From JANOSH01 sp031415695 (lineage in GTDB: Bacteria; Actinomycetota; Acidimicrobiia; Acidimicrobiales; Ilumatobacteraceae): a stretch of DNA of 64,000 nt. The stretch is from the NCBI GenBank assembly GCA_031415695.1, contig JANOSH010000044.1, positions 124,001 through 188,000 on the forward strand, read 5' to 3'. The notes under the pieces are model-generated. The model saw nothing but the letters and a program-made list of their open reading frames with translations. It searched no databases and was not told the DNA's origin. Of this stretch, positions 25,801-33,347 are shown one piece after another. The first letter of the stretch is position 1. Each line of letters starts with the position of its first letter. The translations under genes were made by a program, and so were the position numbers.

Positions 25801-27015
25801 TTAGACCTCTCGTTTGTAGTCGGAAAGTGGTGCGCCGAGTTCCGTGGCGATCCCCTTGGCGAATGTCGATGGCGCTACGGCCTGGCCTGACAGTCCGACA
25901 AGGAACGCAGTGGAGTAGTGATTCATAACCCGCTCGGCGGCTACGGGATCCACACGATCTGGCGTGCAACCGTCCTGAGCAAGATCGACGAGTCGGCCAA
26001 TGAGCGGGCGAAGCTGTTCGATACCGCCGCGATCGCGAATGGCCGGGCAGGTATCGGTGAAGCTGTTGTGCCCGGCGTTGGTGATGGCCACAAGTGTTCG
26101 GGGTGACCTGAGGCTGTCGTACACGGCGACGCTTCTCGCCGGCGGAACAACAATGTCCTTTTCGCCGAGAAGAACCAGGCCAGGTTTGGCCGGCCCGGCG
26201 GTGGTAGTGGTGCCATCGGCGCCAGCCAATGGCCCGCCCGAAATGCTCACAAACCCGGTCACGGCCGGCAACTCGTTAGCGGCACGAATTGCGGTACCGG
26301 CCCCGGCGGAGTGTCCGGAGATGGCGAACTTCGCGGTATCGATAGTGCCGGCGAGGGGGCCAGTGGCATTCATCTCTGCGAGCATTGCTATCGCGGCGTT
26401 GATGTCGGCTATGTCCTTACCTGGTGACGCAACGATCTGGTTTGTGGCCTGCGCAATGAGCCCACGTTCGACGTGATCGACTGCGGCGACGACGAAGCCC
26501 CATGACGCGAGGTGGGACGTGTGGAACGTGGCGACCTGCCGATAGCCGCCGAACCCGTGACTGTAAATAACAAGCGGCCATTTCTTGGCCGTGTTCGCTG
26601 GGGCGTCGCGATAGGACTTCGTGTCGATGAGAGCCACGAGTTCTTTCGGAATGATGGCTCTAAGGTTTTCCGGAAACAGGGTCAGCGTGTCAAGTTTCTC
26701 GGTGGACTGTCCGGCCACTGTGGCCATAGATGTGGGATACCACACCTCCATCGCCCGGTCGCCCAGTTGCACCGTCGTAACCCCGGCGGCGTAGGGGCCG
26801 GGCTTGTCATACCGAACGGTGGGCAGCGGTGCCACGGTTGTAGTCGGCGCGGTGGTGGGAGCGGCTGTGGAGGTTGAACTAAGCGTCGTCAGCGCAAGCG
26901 CTGGCACAGTCGTGGCTGGCGAGGTAGAGGCAGGAGTCACCGTCTTGTCGCCACCACAACTCGTAACCAGTGCTAGCGACACAACAACAGTGAATGAACG
27001 AACCGACAACGCCAT
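25801..27015 (-). CDS. Exported alpha/beta-hydrolase lipoprotein
   Basis: 404 residues from the ATG at 27015 (MALSVRSFTVVVSLALVTSC). A lipoprotein signal peptide with Cys near residue 20 is followed by a Ser/Thr/Pro-rich linker to about residue 65. The catalytic domain has the oxyanion 'YSHGFGG', nucleophile elbow GHSAGAG, acid in 'LLGEKDIVVPP' and His in 'TNAGHNSF'. This resembles PAF-acetylhydrolase/PET-hydrolase-like esterases. It probably hydrolyses esters outside the membrane and feeds the oxidative enzymes encoded around it. A TPRP-like acidic region ends the protein. Confidence 0.82.
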   Translation of the reverse strand: MALSVRSFTVVVSLALVTSCGGDKTVTPASTSPATTVPALALTTLSSTSTAAPTTAPTTTVAPLPTVRYDKPGPYAAGVTTVQLGDRAMEVWYPTSMATVAGQSTEKLDTLTLFPENLRAIIPKELVALIDTKSYRDAPANTAKKWPLVIYSHGFGGYRQVATFHTSHLASWGFVVAAVDHVERGLIAQATNQIVASPGKDIADINAAIAMLAEMNATGPLAGTIDTAKFAISGHSAGAGTAIRAANELPAVTGFVSISGGPLAGADGTTTTAGPAKPGLVLLGEKDIVVPPARSVAVYDSLRSPRTLVAITNAGHNSFTDTCPAIRDRGGIEQLRPLIGRLVDLAQDGCTPDRVDPVAAERVMNHYSTAFLVGLSGQAVAPSTFAKGIATELGAPLSDYKREV

Positions 27016-27089
27016 AGACCCATCGTACGGTCCGCACCCACGCCACCCCGCCTCGTAGCCACTCGTCATTTCTACTGTAGGTTCGATCC

Positions 27090-28160
27090 ATGGACGTTGG
27101 GACGCAATCGTTGTTCGCGAGTCACGGCTGGGACGCAATCTCCGATGGGCAGGTCTACGACGAAGAAACCAAGCTTGCACTGCTCGCCGAGGACCTTGGA
27201 TTCGATTGCGTGTGGGCGGTCGAACACCACTTTTACGACTACTCCTTCTGCCCCGACAACACCCAATGGTTGTCGTACATTGCTGGGCGTACCACCCGCA
27301 TCGACGTCGGAACGGCCGCAGTCATCATGCCGTGGAACGAGCCGCTGCGTGTCGCTGAAAAGATTGCCATGCTCGACCACATGGCCGGGGGTCGCCTGCG
27401 CTTCGGCATGGGCCGCGGGCTCTCCAAGCGTGAGTATAGCCATTTCCGTGGTGTCGAAATGGATGAGTCGCGCGGCCGATTCGATGAAGGTTCGCTTATG
27501 GTGCAGCGGGCTCTTGAAACCGGGTTCATCGAAGGCGATGGTCCGTTCTATCCGCAAGCACGCACGCCTATTCGCCCAGCACCGCAACGCAGTTTCGCGG
27601 GGCGAACGTACGCCGTTGCGACCTCCGATGATTCCCTAGAGGCGGCAGCTCGTCTCAAAGCTGCCATGGTGATGTTCGCCGACAGAAGCTGGAAGGGTCG
27701 CCTGCCCCAGATCGAAACGTGGCGACGGTTGTATCGCGAGTTCCACAACGAAGAACCGCCACGGCCTCTCATTTGCGACTTCACCTATTGCACTAACGAC
27801 CCCGACGCTGTTCTTGAACGCGGCCACGCATATCTGGCGTCGTATCTCGAAAGTGTGCTCGAGCACTACGAGATCATGGGCTCTCATTTCGACGGGATGA
27901 AAGGTTACGAAGCATACGCGTCGGCGGCGGGTGCGCTTCAACGCATGGGTATGTCGGGTTTCATGGACGGTTTCCTCTCGGCAACAACCGTTGGTAGCCC
28001 CGCCGAGATCATCGAGAAGTGCCGGGCTCGAATCGAACTCATCGGCCCGTTCGAGGCAGCGCCTGCGTTCCGCTTTGGCGGCATCCCGTTCGACGAAGCT
28101 GAAGCCAGTATGCGGCTGTTTGCAGCCGAGGTGCTTCCAGTCCTTCAGAGCTGGTCCTAG
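27090..28160 (+). CDS. LLM-class flavin-dependent monooxygenase
   Basis: 356 residues of the bacterial-luciferase fold. Features: 'FDCVWAVEHHFYDYSFCPD', with the HH(F) segment common to flavin-dependent alkanal/limonene-type oxygenases, 'VGTAAVIMPWNEPLRVAEK' and 'GGRLRFGMGRGLSKREY'. It appears to be a different subgroup from the F420-type LLM at 24959. It starts at the ATG at 27090 and lies 25 bp upstream of the Rieske oxygenase, so it is likely part of the same degradative operon. Confidence 0.85.
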   Translation: MDVGTQSLFASHGWDAISDGQVYDEETKLALLAEDLGFDCVWAVEHHFYDYSFCPDNTQWLSYIAGRTTRIDVGTAAVIMPWNEPLRVAEKIAMLDHMAGGRLRFGMGRGLSKREYSHFRGVEMDESRGRFDEGSLMVQRALETGFIEGDGPFYPQARTPIRPAPQRSFAGRTYAVATSDDSLEAAARLKAAMVMFADRSWKGRLPQIETWRRLYREFHNEEPPRPLICDFTYCTNDPDAVLERGHAYLASYLESVLEHYEIMGSHFDGMKGYEAYASAAGALQRMGMSGFMDGFLSATTVGSPAEIIEKCRARIELIGPFEAAPAFRFGGIPFDEAEASMRLFAAEVLPVLQSWS

Positions 28161-28185
28161 GCGACGAGCAGGTCTCACGAACCCG

Positions 28186-29433
28186 GTGGAACCGATCTAC
28201 GACACCCTAGTAACCGAGTATCGAGTTCACGGCAGCGTGTACGTCGACGAACGGGTCTATGCCAATGAGATGGATCGCATTTTCACCCGGGGTTGGGTGT
28301 TCGTCGGTCACGAGTCAGAAGTGGCGTCGGCCGGCGATTGGGTGACACGTCGACTGGGGAACGAACCGGTGATTATGGTGCGCACCCGGGCCGGCGATGT
28401 CCAGGTCCTCGCGAACCGATGCTCGCATCGGGGCACAACGCTGTGCTGGCAATCGAGCGGGCACACGTCATCGTTCCAGTGCACGTATCACGCGTGGACC
28501 TTCGGCCTCGATGGCCAACTCAAAGGCGTGCCGTACCCAGGCGGTTTCGATCAAGACAAGTCGTTGCTCGGTCTCGATCGACCTGGTCAGGTCGACCGAT
28601 ATCGTGGTTTCGTCTTCGCCAATATGTCCGGTAATGGCGGCACGCTGGCATCACATCTTGGTGACGGCGGTGTGGAGCTTCTCGACCGATTGTGTGACCT
28701 GTCTCCAACCGGCAACATCGTGCTTGGCGGCGGTTGGATTGGTCATCGGGTGCAATCGAATTGGAAGATGTGGCCAGAAAGCGACAACGACGGCTATCAC
28801 CTCAATTGGGTGCACGCGTCGATGGTGCGCTCGGCCCCCGACACGTATTATGAGCAGACGGTGCTTGGTGGTGAGGACGGCAACAAGTCTCTCGCCGTCG
28901 ACCTCGGTAACGGTCACTTCGAACTCGATTTCCGCCCGAGTTACCAAACTGAATTGGCGTGGCTCGGGGTCACGCGTGCCAAGGTCGAGTTGTATTGCGA
29001 GGCGTTGGAACAGGCCCGTGGTGTCGAGCAGGCCAACAGGCTGTTACTGGATGGCCCGCCCCATGCCATGATCTTCCCCAACTTGTTCCTGGGCGAACTC
29101 AGTATGGCGATCATCGAGCCTGTCGGACCCGGCGAAACGGTGCATCGACACACATCGGTTCTGTTCGACGGTGTCGATGAAGCGTTCAACCGACGTCTGA
29201 TGCGCCAGTCCGAAGCGGCGATGGGTCCGGCTGGCTTTATCGTGCCCGATGACGCTGTGGTCGCCGAACGGATGCAGGCGGCGTTCGCGGCGGGACGAGG
29301 CTGGATCGACCTGTCGCGAGGCGCCAACCGCGAGCGGATCGATGCTTCAGGCCGGCGCGTGTCGCACGTGAGCGACGAGACCACGAACCGGGCGTTCTGG
29401 CGCCAGTACCGACACGTGATGTCGACGTCATGA
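28186..29433 (+). CDS. Rieske aromatic-ring-hydroxylating oxygenase, alpha subunit
   Basis: 415 residues from a GTG at 28186 (EPIYDTLVTEYRVHGSVYV). The Rieske [2Fe-2S] motif CSHRG...CTYHAW is near residues 85-105. The catalytic iron site is visible as 'NDGYHLNWVHASM' (Asp/Asn plus two His). The enzyme uses O2 and electrons to hydroxylate an aromatic or cyclic substrate. The stop overlaps the beta-subunit start (ATGA, 29430-29433), so this is an alpha-beta oxygenase. No reductase is adjacent. Confidence 0.9.
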   Translation: MEPIYDTLVTEYRVHGSVYVDERVYANEMDRIFTRGWVFVGHESEVASAGDWVTRRLGNEPVIMVRTRAGDVQVLANRCSHRGTTLCWQSSGHTSSFQCTYHAWTFGLDGQLKGVPYPGGFDQDKSLLGLDRPGQVDRYRGFVFANMSGNGGTLASHLGDGGVELLDRLCDLSPTGNIVLGGGWIGHRVQSNWKMWPESDNDGYHLNWVHASMVRSAPDTYYEQTVLGGEDGNKSLAVDLGNGHFELDFRPSYQTELAWLGVTRAKVELYCEALEQARGVEQANRLLLDGPPHAMIFPNLFLGELSMAIIEPVGPGETVHRHTSVLFDGVDEAFNRRLMRQSEAAMGPAGFIVPDDAVVAERMQAAFAAGRGWIDLSRGANRERIDASGRRVSHVSDETTNRAFWRQYRHVMSTS

Positions 29434-29936
29434 CGAGCCTCGAACCAGGCACCGGCTTGCTTCGTGAGGTCGAGGCTTTCATCTACCGAGAAGCTCGACT
29501 TGCCGACCAGTCTCGGTATGCCGAGTGGGAAGCGCTTGTCGCCGACGACATGCACTACTGGGTTCCCAACGGACGAGCCGACTACGACCCCGCTGCCCGC
29601 CTGTCGTACATCAACGACAATCGGGCCCGGCTCGCCACCCGCATCCGTCAACTGGAAACCGGGCTTCGCCATGCCCAAACGCCACCATCGCCGATGTGTC
29701 GGTTTGTGACCAACATCGAGGTGCTGTCGGTCGACTCGGCAGCCGTCGAGGTTGTCGCGGTAGCGAACCAACTCGTGTACGAACTGAACGCTCAGTCCAC
29801 GGGCCAGATCCGCACATGGCCGGGACGGGTCACGTACCGCCTCCGGAGGGTTGGTGACGAATGGCGAATGGCGGGCAAAACCGTCGAGCTGCTGATTTCC
29901 GGCGACGCCCTCCCGAACCTCGCCTTCCTCGTATGA
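29430..29936 (+). CDS. Rieske oxygenase beta subunit (SnoaL/NTF2-like)
   Basis: 168 residues with the ring-hydroxylating beta-subunit pattern: 'VEAFIYREARLADQSRYAEWEALVADDMHYWVP' at the N-terminus and 'GRVTYRLRRVGDEWRMAGKTVELL' at the C-terminus. It is structural and supports the alpha subunit encoded immediately upstream. The last codons overlap a possible upstream start of the HigA-like gene, showing that the toxin-antitoxin region abuts the operon without a gap. Confidence 0.88.
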   Translation: MTSLEPGTGLLREVEAFIYREARLADQSRYAEWEALVADDMHYWVPNGRADYDPAARLSYINDNRARLATRIRQLETGLRHAQTPPSPMCRFVTNIEVLSVDSAAVEVVAVANQLVYELNAQSTGQIRTWPGRVTYRLRRVGDEWRMAGKTVELLISGDALPNLAFLV

Positions 29937-29956
29937 TTACCACTGAGGAACACATC

Positions 29957-30259
29957 ATGACCACAACCGCGATCATGCTCCCTATCCATCCAGGTGAGGT
30001 ACTCCAGGAGGAATACCTCGATCCGCTCAAAGTCAGCCAGTATCGGCTTGCGAAGGCAATTGGTGTTTCACCTCGGCGCATCAATGAGATCGTGCACGGT
30101 AAACGGGGCATCTCGACCGATACAGCATTGAGGCTCGCCCGGTACTTTACGACGAGCGAGCGATTCTGGCTGAACCTCCAGAGCCGATACGACATCGAAG
30201 TTGAGCGGGACCACCTCGCGGTAGCCCTATCCGAAATCGAGCCGCTCAAGTCGGCATGA
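29957..30259 (+). CDS. higA: HigA-type antitoxin / XRE regulator, no adjacent HigB
   Basis: 100 residues starting MTTTAIMLPIHPGEVLQEEY. The ATG at 29957 has a good GAGGA site seven bases before it; an upstream ATG at 29933 is possible. The HigA helix-turn-helix is clear: 'VSQYRLAKAIGVSPRRINEIVHGKRGIS', then 'TALRLARYFTTSERFWLNLQ'. HigB toxin genes normally precede higA, but the preceding gene is the Rieske beta subunit, so this is an orphan antitoxin. It could act as a free repressor, or protect against a HigB encoded elsewhere. Confidence 0.88.
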   Translation: MTTTAIMLPIHPGEVLQEEYLDPLKVSQYRLAKAIGVSPRRINEIVHGKRGISTDTALRLARYFTTSERFWLNLQSRYDIEVERDHLAVALSEIEPLKSA

Positions 30260-30277
30260 GAACGGAATACGGCTGGT

Positions 30278-30547
30278 ATGCTGAAAGGTATGCCGCGATT
30301 GAAGACGACAATTAGTGTCGACGAAGATACCTTGATGTCTGCGTGCGAACTGTTAGGCCTATCGTCGCGATCCGAGGTTGTCGACGTTGCGCTCGATCGT
30401 TTGGTTAAGTCTGAACGGCTCCTTCGAGACCTGCGGGCGTATCTCGCGGTCCCTCCGACCGAGTACGAGATCGCACTGGGTCAGCTTGCCGTAGGTTTCG
30501 ATCTGGGCGACGATGAGTTCGATTACGACGCCCTGTACGGCATCTAA
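30278..30547 (+). CDS. MazE/VapB-type antitoxin
   Basis: 89 residues with an RHH-like N-terminus (RLKTTISVDEDTLMSACELLGLSSRSEVVDVALDRL) and an acidic C-terminal tail (FDLGDDEFDYDALYGI) suited to binding a basic toxin. The stop shares one base with the toxin start (TAATG at 30545-30549). It lies 18 bp after the orphan higA, on the same strand, so the three genes may be co-transcribed. Confidence 0.82.
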   Translation: MLKGMPRLKTTISVDEDTLMSACELLGLSSRSEVVDVALDRLVKSERLLRDLRAYLAVPPTEYEIALGQLAVGFDLGDDEFDYDALYGI

Positions 30548-30876
30548 TGAAAACGTTTCCCGAGCCTCGTCGTGGTGAGGTGTGGTTTGCTGACGTGCTG
30601 GGCGAGAAGCGCCGGCCAGTACTTGTGCTCACCCGCGATCCGATGGGGCGGCATCTCAACTCCGTCGTCTGCGCACCAATCACGTCGAATGTCCGGGGTC
30701 TGTCAACCGAGGTGCTACTCGGCACCGGCGAGGGTCTCGCCCATCAATCAGCCGCCAACTTCGACAACACGTTCCTTTTGGCACGATCGCAACTTGTCCG
30801 CCGACTCGGTAAGGCCACCGAGGGCCAGATGACCGCAGCGTGCAAATGTATGGCCATTGCCATTGGATGTGCCTGA
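30547..30876 (+). CDS. mazF: MazF-family endoribonuclease toxin
   Basis: 109 residues with the MazF/PemK fold: 'PRRGEVWFADVLGEKRRPVLVLTRD' (catalytic Arg and RP motif), 'VVCAPITSNVRG' (active-site Thr/Ser) and a C-terminal 'RRLGKATEGQMTAACKCM' helix. MazF enzymes cut single-stranded RNA at short motifs and are held by the coupled antitoxin. Length and key residues look intact, so this is probably a working pair. Confidence 0.9.
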   Translation: MKTFPEPRRGEVWFADVLGEKRRPVLVLTRDPMGRHLNSVVCAPITSNVRGLSTEVLLGTGEGLAHQSAANFDNTFLLARSQLVRRLGKATEGQMTAACKCMAIAIGCA

Positions 30877-30905
30877 CAGCGTAAGAACCGCCGGCTCGGG
30901 GTACC

Positions 30906-32033
30906 GTGCGTCTCATGATTCTCACGTCGTCTCGACCCGCTGTTGCCGATATCGAAGCCGGTACTGGCTGGGCACTCAAACCTGAAGGCGCGTGCCGGGG
31001 CGAGGTATGTGTTCCCCTGCCCGGCAACATCGTCGGGGCCGATGGCACTGTCGACGTCGAACGGTTCGCGGAACGGCTCGGCATGCCGCTCGTGCTCGAC
31101 GAAACCACGGGCTTGTCGGTGCTTGGGCCATCGTCGATTTCTGGTCGAGCGCTGGTCACCGCCGTTGCTCCCGATCTGACGTTGCCCGACATTGACGGCA
31201 ACGAGTTTCAGTTGTCATCGCTGCTGGGCCGCAAGGTAGTTATGGTTGCATGGTCGCCCTATTGAGGCTGCCACCGAGACCTGCCCGGGTGGCAGGCACT
31301 GCATGAAGAACTATCCCCACTCGGTGTCACCATCGTGACCGTGTGCATGGATACTGACGGTGCGGTTGGCGCCCGTCCTGCGATCGAGGCCGCGAACCCA
31401 ACACACCCCAGCCTTGTCGATGCAGAACATTCACTCGGAGCCCTGTTCGGGGTTGTGAATATCCCGAACACGGTGTGGATCAACGAGGAGGGCATCATCG
31501 TGCGGCCTGTCGAAGCGGCGTGGCCGGCGACACGAGACTCCGCTGCAAAGAGCATGGCGAACAATCCCGACCTGCCCGAGAAGTTCAAGAACTTTGCCAA
31601 GAACATGGCCAAAGGAATGCCCGAGCGCGAACGTTCCGCCGCCGCGTACATCGTTGGTTTACGTGACTGGGCCCACAACGGCGCCGACAGCGAGTATGTC
31701 TTGTCGCCCGACGAAGTAATCGCCCGGTCGCAACCCCGAGGTATCGAGCAAGCCGCTGCCGCCGCCCACTTCGAACTCGCTCAGCATCTTCATCACAAGG
31801 GTGAAACCTCAACCGCTGTCACGCACTTCCGTGAAGCGCACCGATTGCAGCCCGACAACTGGACATATAAACGTCAGGCCTGGGAGCTTGCGAGCCGAAT
31901 CGGGGGTCCGATGGATCGGTTCTGGCAGGGCCCGGTTCCAGGCCAGGAAGAGGCCTGGCCGTATGACGGCGACTTCATTTCCGATGTCGAAGGCCTTGAC
32001 GGTGCCGCGTACTACCCGGCGTTTCAGGCCTGA
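30906..32033 (+). CDS. Redoxin-like protein with in-frame TGA at the active-site cysteine (candidate selenoprotein)
   Basis: A 375-residue frame from GTG at 30906, interrupted by one TGA at 31263-31265 (codon 120) and open on both sides. The N-terminal part has 'TGWALKPEGACRGEVCVPL'. A thioredoxin-fold start follows ('APDLTLPDIDGNEFQLSSLLGRKVVMVAWSPY'), then TGA, then GCHRDLPGWQALHEEL. In related redoxins the sequence is W-x-x-(W/Y)-C-G-C-R, so TGA sits at the first, catalytic Cys. The rest of the fold ('NIPNTVWINEEGIIVR') and a TPR-like tail ('AAHFELAQHLHHKGE') are intact, unlike a decayed gene. A hairpin right after the TGA fits a bacterial SECIS. The likely role is a selenocysteine thiol oxidoreductase or peroxidase. 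No Sec machinery is in the window. Confidence 0.75.
31268..31296 (+). promoter_or_regulatory. Candidate bacterial SECIS hairpin downstream of TGA
   Basis: Two alternative hairpins can form just after the TGA at 31263-31265. One pairs CTGCCACC (31268-31275) with GGTGGCAG (31288-31295), a perfect 8-bp stem with a 12-nt loop beginning with G. The other pairs CCTGCC (31280-31285) with GGCAGG (31291-31296), a 6-bp stem with loop CGGGT and 20 nt between TGA and loop. The second agrees with the bacterial SECIS description as I recall it: short apical loop, G in the first two loop positions, about 16-37 nt from the TGA. Confidence 0.6.
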
Positions 32034-32062
32034 GGCAGCGGCCTGTCAGCTTGCCCGCGGCA

Positions 32063-33163
32063 ATGAAAATCGACGAGATGTTGGGCTTGCGAATGGCAAG
32101 CCTGCTCCTCAACGCCCGAACAGCACGAACCCCGGGCCAGGTCGTGGCCTGGTTCGGTGCAATGCAAGCTCAAGATCTTGCCAGCGGCGAGTGGTCCTTT
32201 GGTGTTCGGTGCGCTGGGGCGACGCAGGCCGATATCCATCAGGCCACCGTAGATCGAACTATTCTTCGCACCTGGCCCATGCGCGGAACCGTTCATTTCG
32301 TACCGCCCCGCGACGCCAAATGGATGCTCAATCTCACGGGTGTGCGCGCGCTGGCCGGCGCGCAGAAACGCCGCGAGTTTCTCGGGCTCACCGAAGGAAT
32401 CGTTGATCGGGCCGTCGCTGTGCTCGAAGCAGCGCTGCGAGGTGGCACACGGTTGACTCGCGCCGAATGCGTGGCTGTGCTCATCGACGCCGGCGTCCAC
32501 ACCGCATCGGAGCACGGTTACCACCTGCTTTGGTACGCGTCGCAGATCGGCTGCACCTGTATCGGGCCACAAGATGGCAAAGACCAGACCTTCGTCTTGC
32601 TCGACGAATGGGTACCCGACCCTCGTACACCGACCCGTGACGCAGCGCTAGCCGAGTTGGCGACGCGGTACTTCCAGAGCCACGGGCCAACTACTCGCCA
32701 AGACTTTGCCGGCTGGACTGGCCTCACCGCTGTTGATGCGAAACTCGGTATCGAGTTGGCGGGTGACTCGCTCACAACGGTGGATGTCGAAGGTGCCACC
32801 ATGATTCTTTCGGCCGCGCTTCGCGACGAGGCATTGTCTCTCGCGGCGATCTGTGGCGACGCCGGTGAACTGTTGATACTCCCGGGATTCGACGAGTACC
32901 TGTTGGGCTTCAAAGACCGATCGGCAATGCTGACGGGCGATCACATGAAGCGAGTGATTCCCGGTAACAACGGTGTGTTTATGCCCACCATCGTAGAAGC
33001 TGGCCGGGTCATTGGCATTTGGAAGCGCGAGATCAAAAAGTCGAGGGTCGACATTCGAGCCCTACCGTTCGAACCGTTTACCGGAGCCCAAAGCGAAGCC
33101 TTTCGCCGGGCGGGCGATACGTACGCCGCCTACCTGCAACTTGACGCGAACTACCTCTCCTAG
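32063..33163 (+). CDS. Winged-helix DNA-binding domain protein (HTH_42 / AlkX-YcaQ-like)
   Basis: 366 residues from the ATG at 32063 (MKIDEMLGLRMASLLL); a TTG four codons earlier is an alternative. The family pattern is clear: 'GAMQAQDLASGEWSFGVRC', 'RTWPMRGTVHFVPPRD', 'LRGGTRLTRAECVAVL', 'FLLPGFDEYLLGFKDR' (here LLILPGFDEYLLGFKDR) and 'DGVF'-type ending (NNGVFMPTIVEAGRVIGIWKR). Members related to YcaQ/AlkZ are DNA glycosylases for cross-links or alkylated bases; most actinobacterial paralogues are untested. The role in repair is therefore inferred. Confidence 0.82.
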   Translation: MKIDEMLGLRMASLLLNARTARTPGQVVAWFGAMQAQDLASGEWSFGVRCAGATQADIHQATVDRTILRTWPMRGTVHFVPPRDAKWMLNLTGVRALAGAQKRREFLGLTEGIVDRAVAVLEAALRGGTRLTRAECVAVLIDAGVHTASEHGYHLLWYASQIGCTCIGPQDGKDQTFVLLDEWVPDPRTPTRDAALAELATRYFQSHGPTTRQDFAGWTGLTAVDAKLGIELAGDSLTTVDVEGATMILSAALRDEALSLAAICGDAGELLILPGFDEYLLGFKDRSAMLTGDHMKRVIPGNNGVFMPTIVEAGRVIGIWKREIKKSRVDIRALPFEPFTGAQSEAFRRAGDTYAAYLQLDANYLS

Positions 33164-33185
33164 CGGGCCGGGTTTGCCATCGCCC

Positions 33186-33262
33186 CACACTTTTCCGACT
33201 CAGAGTCGAAACGTTGTGTGCTATCGAGCACCTTTTCGACTCTGAGTCGAAAAAGTGGTGTG
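33186..33262. repeat. Long palindromic element sharing its arm with the one at 24852
   Basis: Left arm about 33186-33211 and right arm about 33233-33262 pair over some 26 bases with two or three irregularities, around a loop of about 20 nt. Each arm contains the smaller palindrome GACTC-N-GAGTC flanked by TTTTC/GAAAA. It lies in the 184-bp gap after the winged-helix gene and before the P450. It may act as a terminator, and it shares CTCAGAGTCGAAA with the palindrome at 24852-24911, so it looks like a dispersed element. Confidence 0.65.
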
Positions 33263-33347
33263 CGCTCGGGCGATGTGGATCTGCCCTGCGTCATTCTTGC
33301 ACCCGCTGCCTTGCGCTCCCGGGCCCGAGCGGTTCTACGATTCGCCC

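Noticed and set aside
28941..29771. Long minus-strand frame opposite the Rieske alpha/beta genes
   Set aside because: It is antisense to two genes with clear motifs; its own translation has no family features and is Arg/Ser/Pro-rich as expected of shadow frames.
30906..31265. Reading the redoxin as a short 119-residue protein ending at TGA, with a second gene starting at 31335
   Set aside because: The two halves are the same frame and together form one thioredoxin fold; splitting would cut it at the active site. Pseudogene status remains possible but is less likely.
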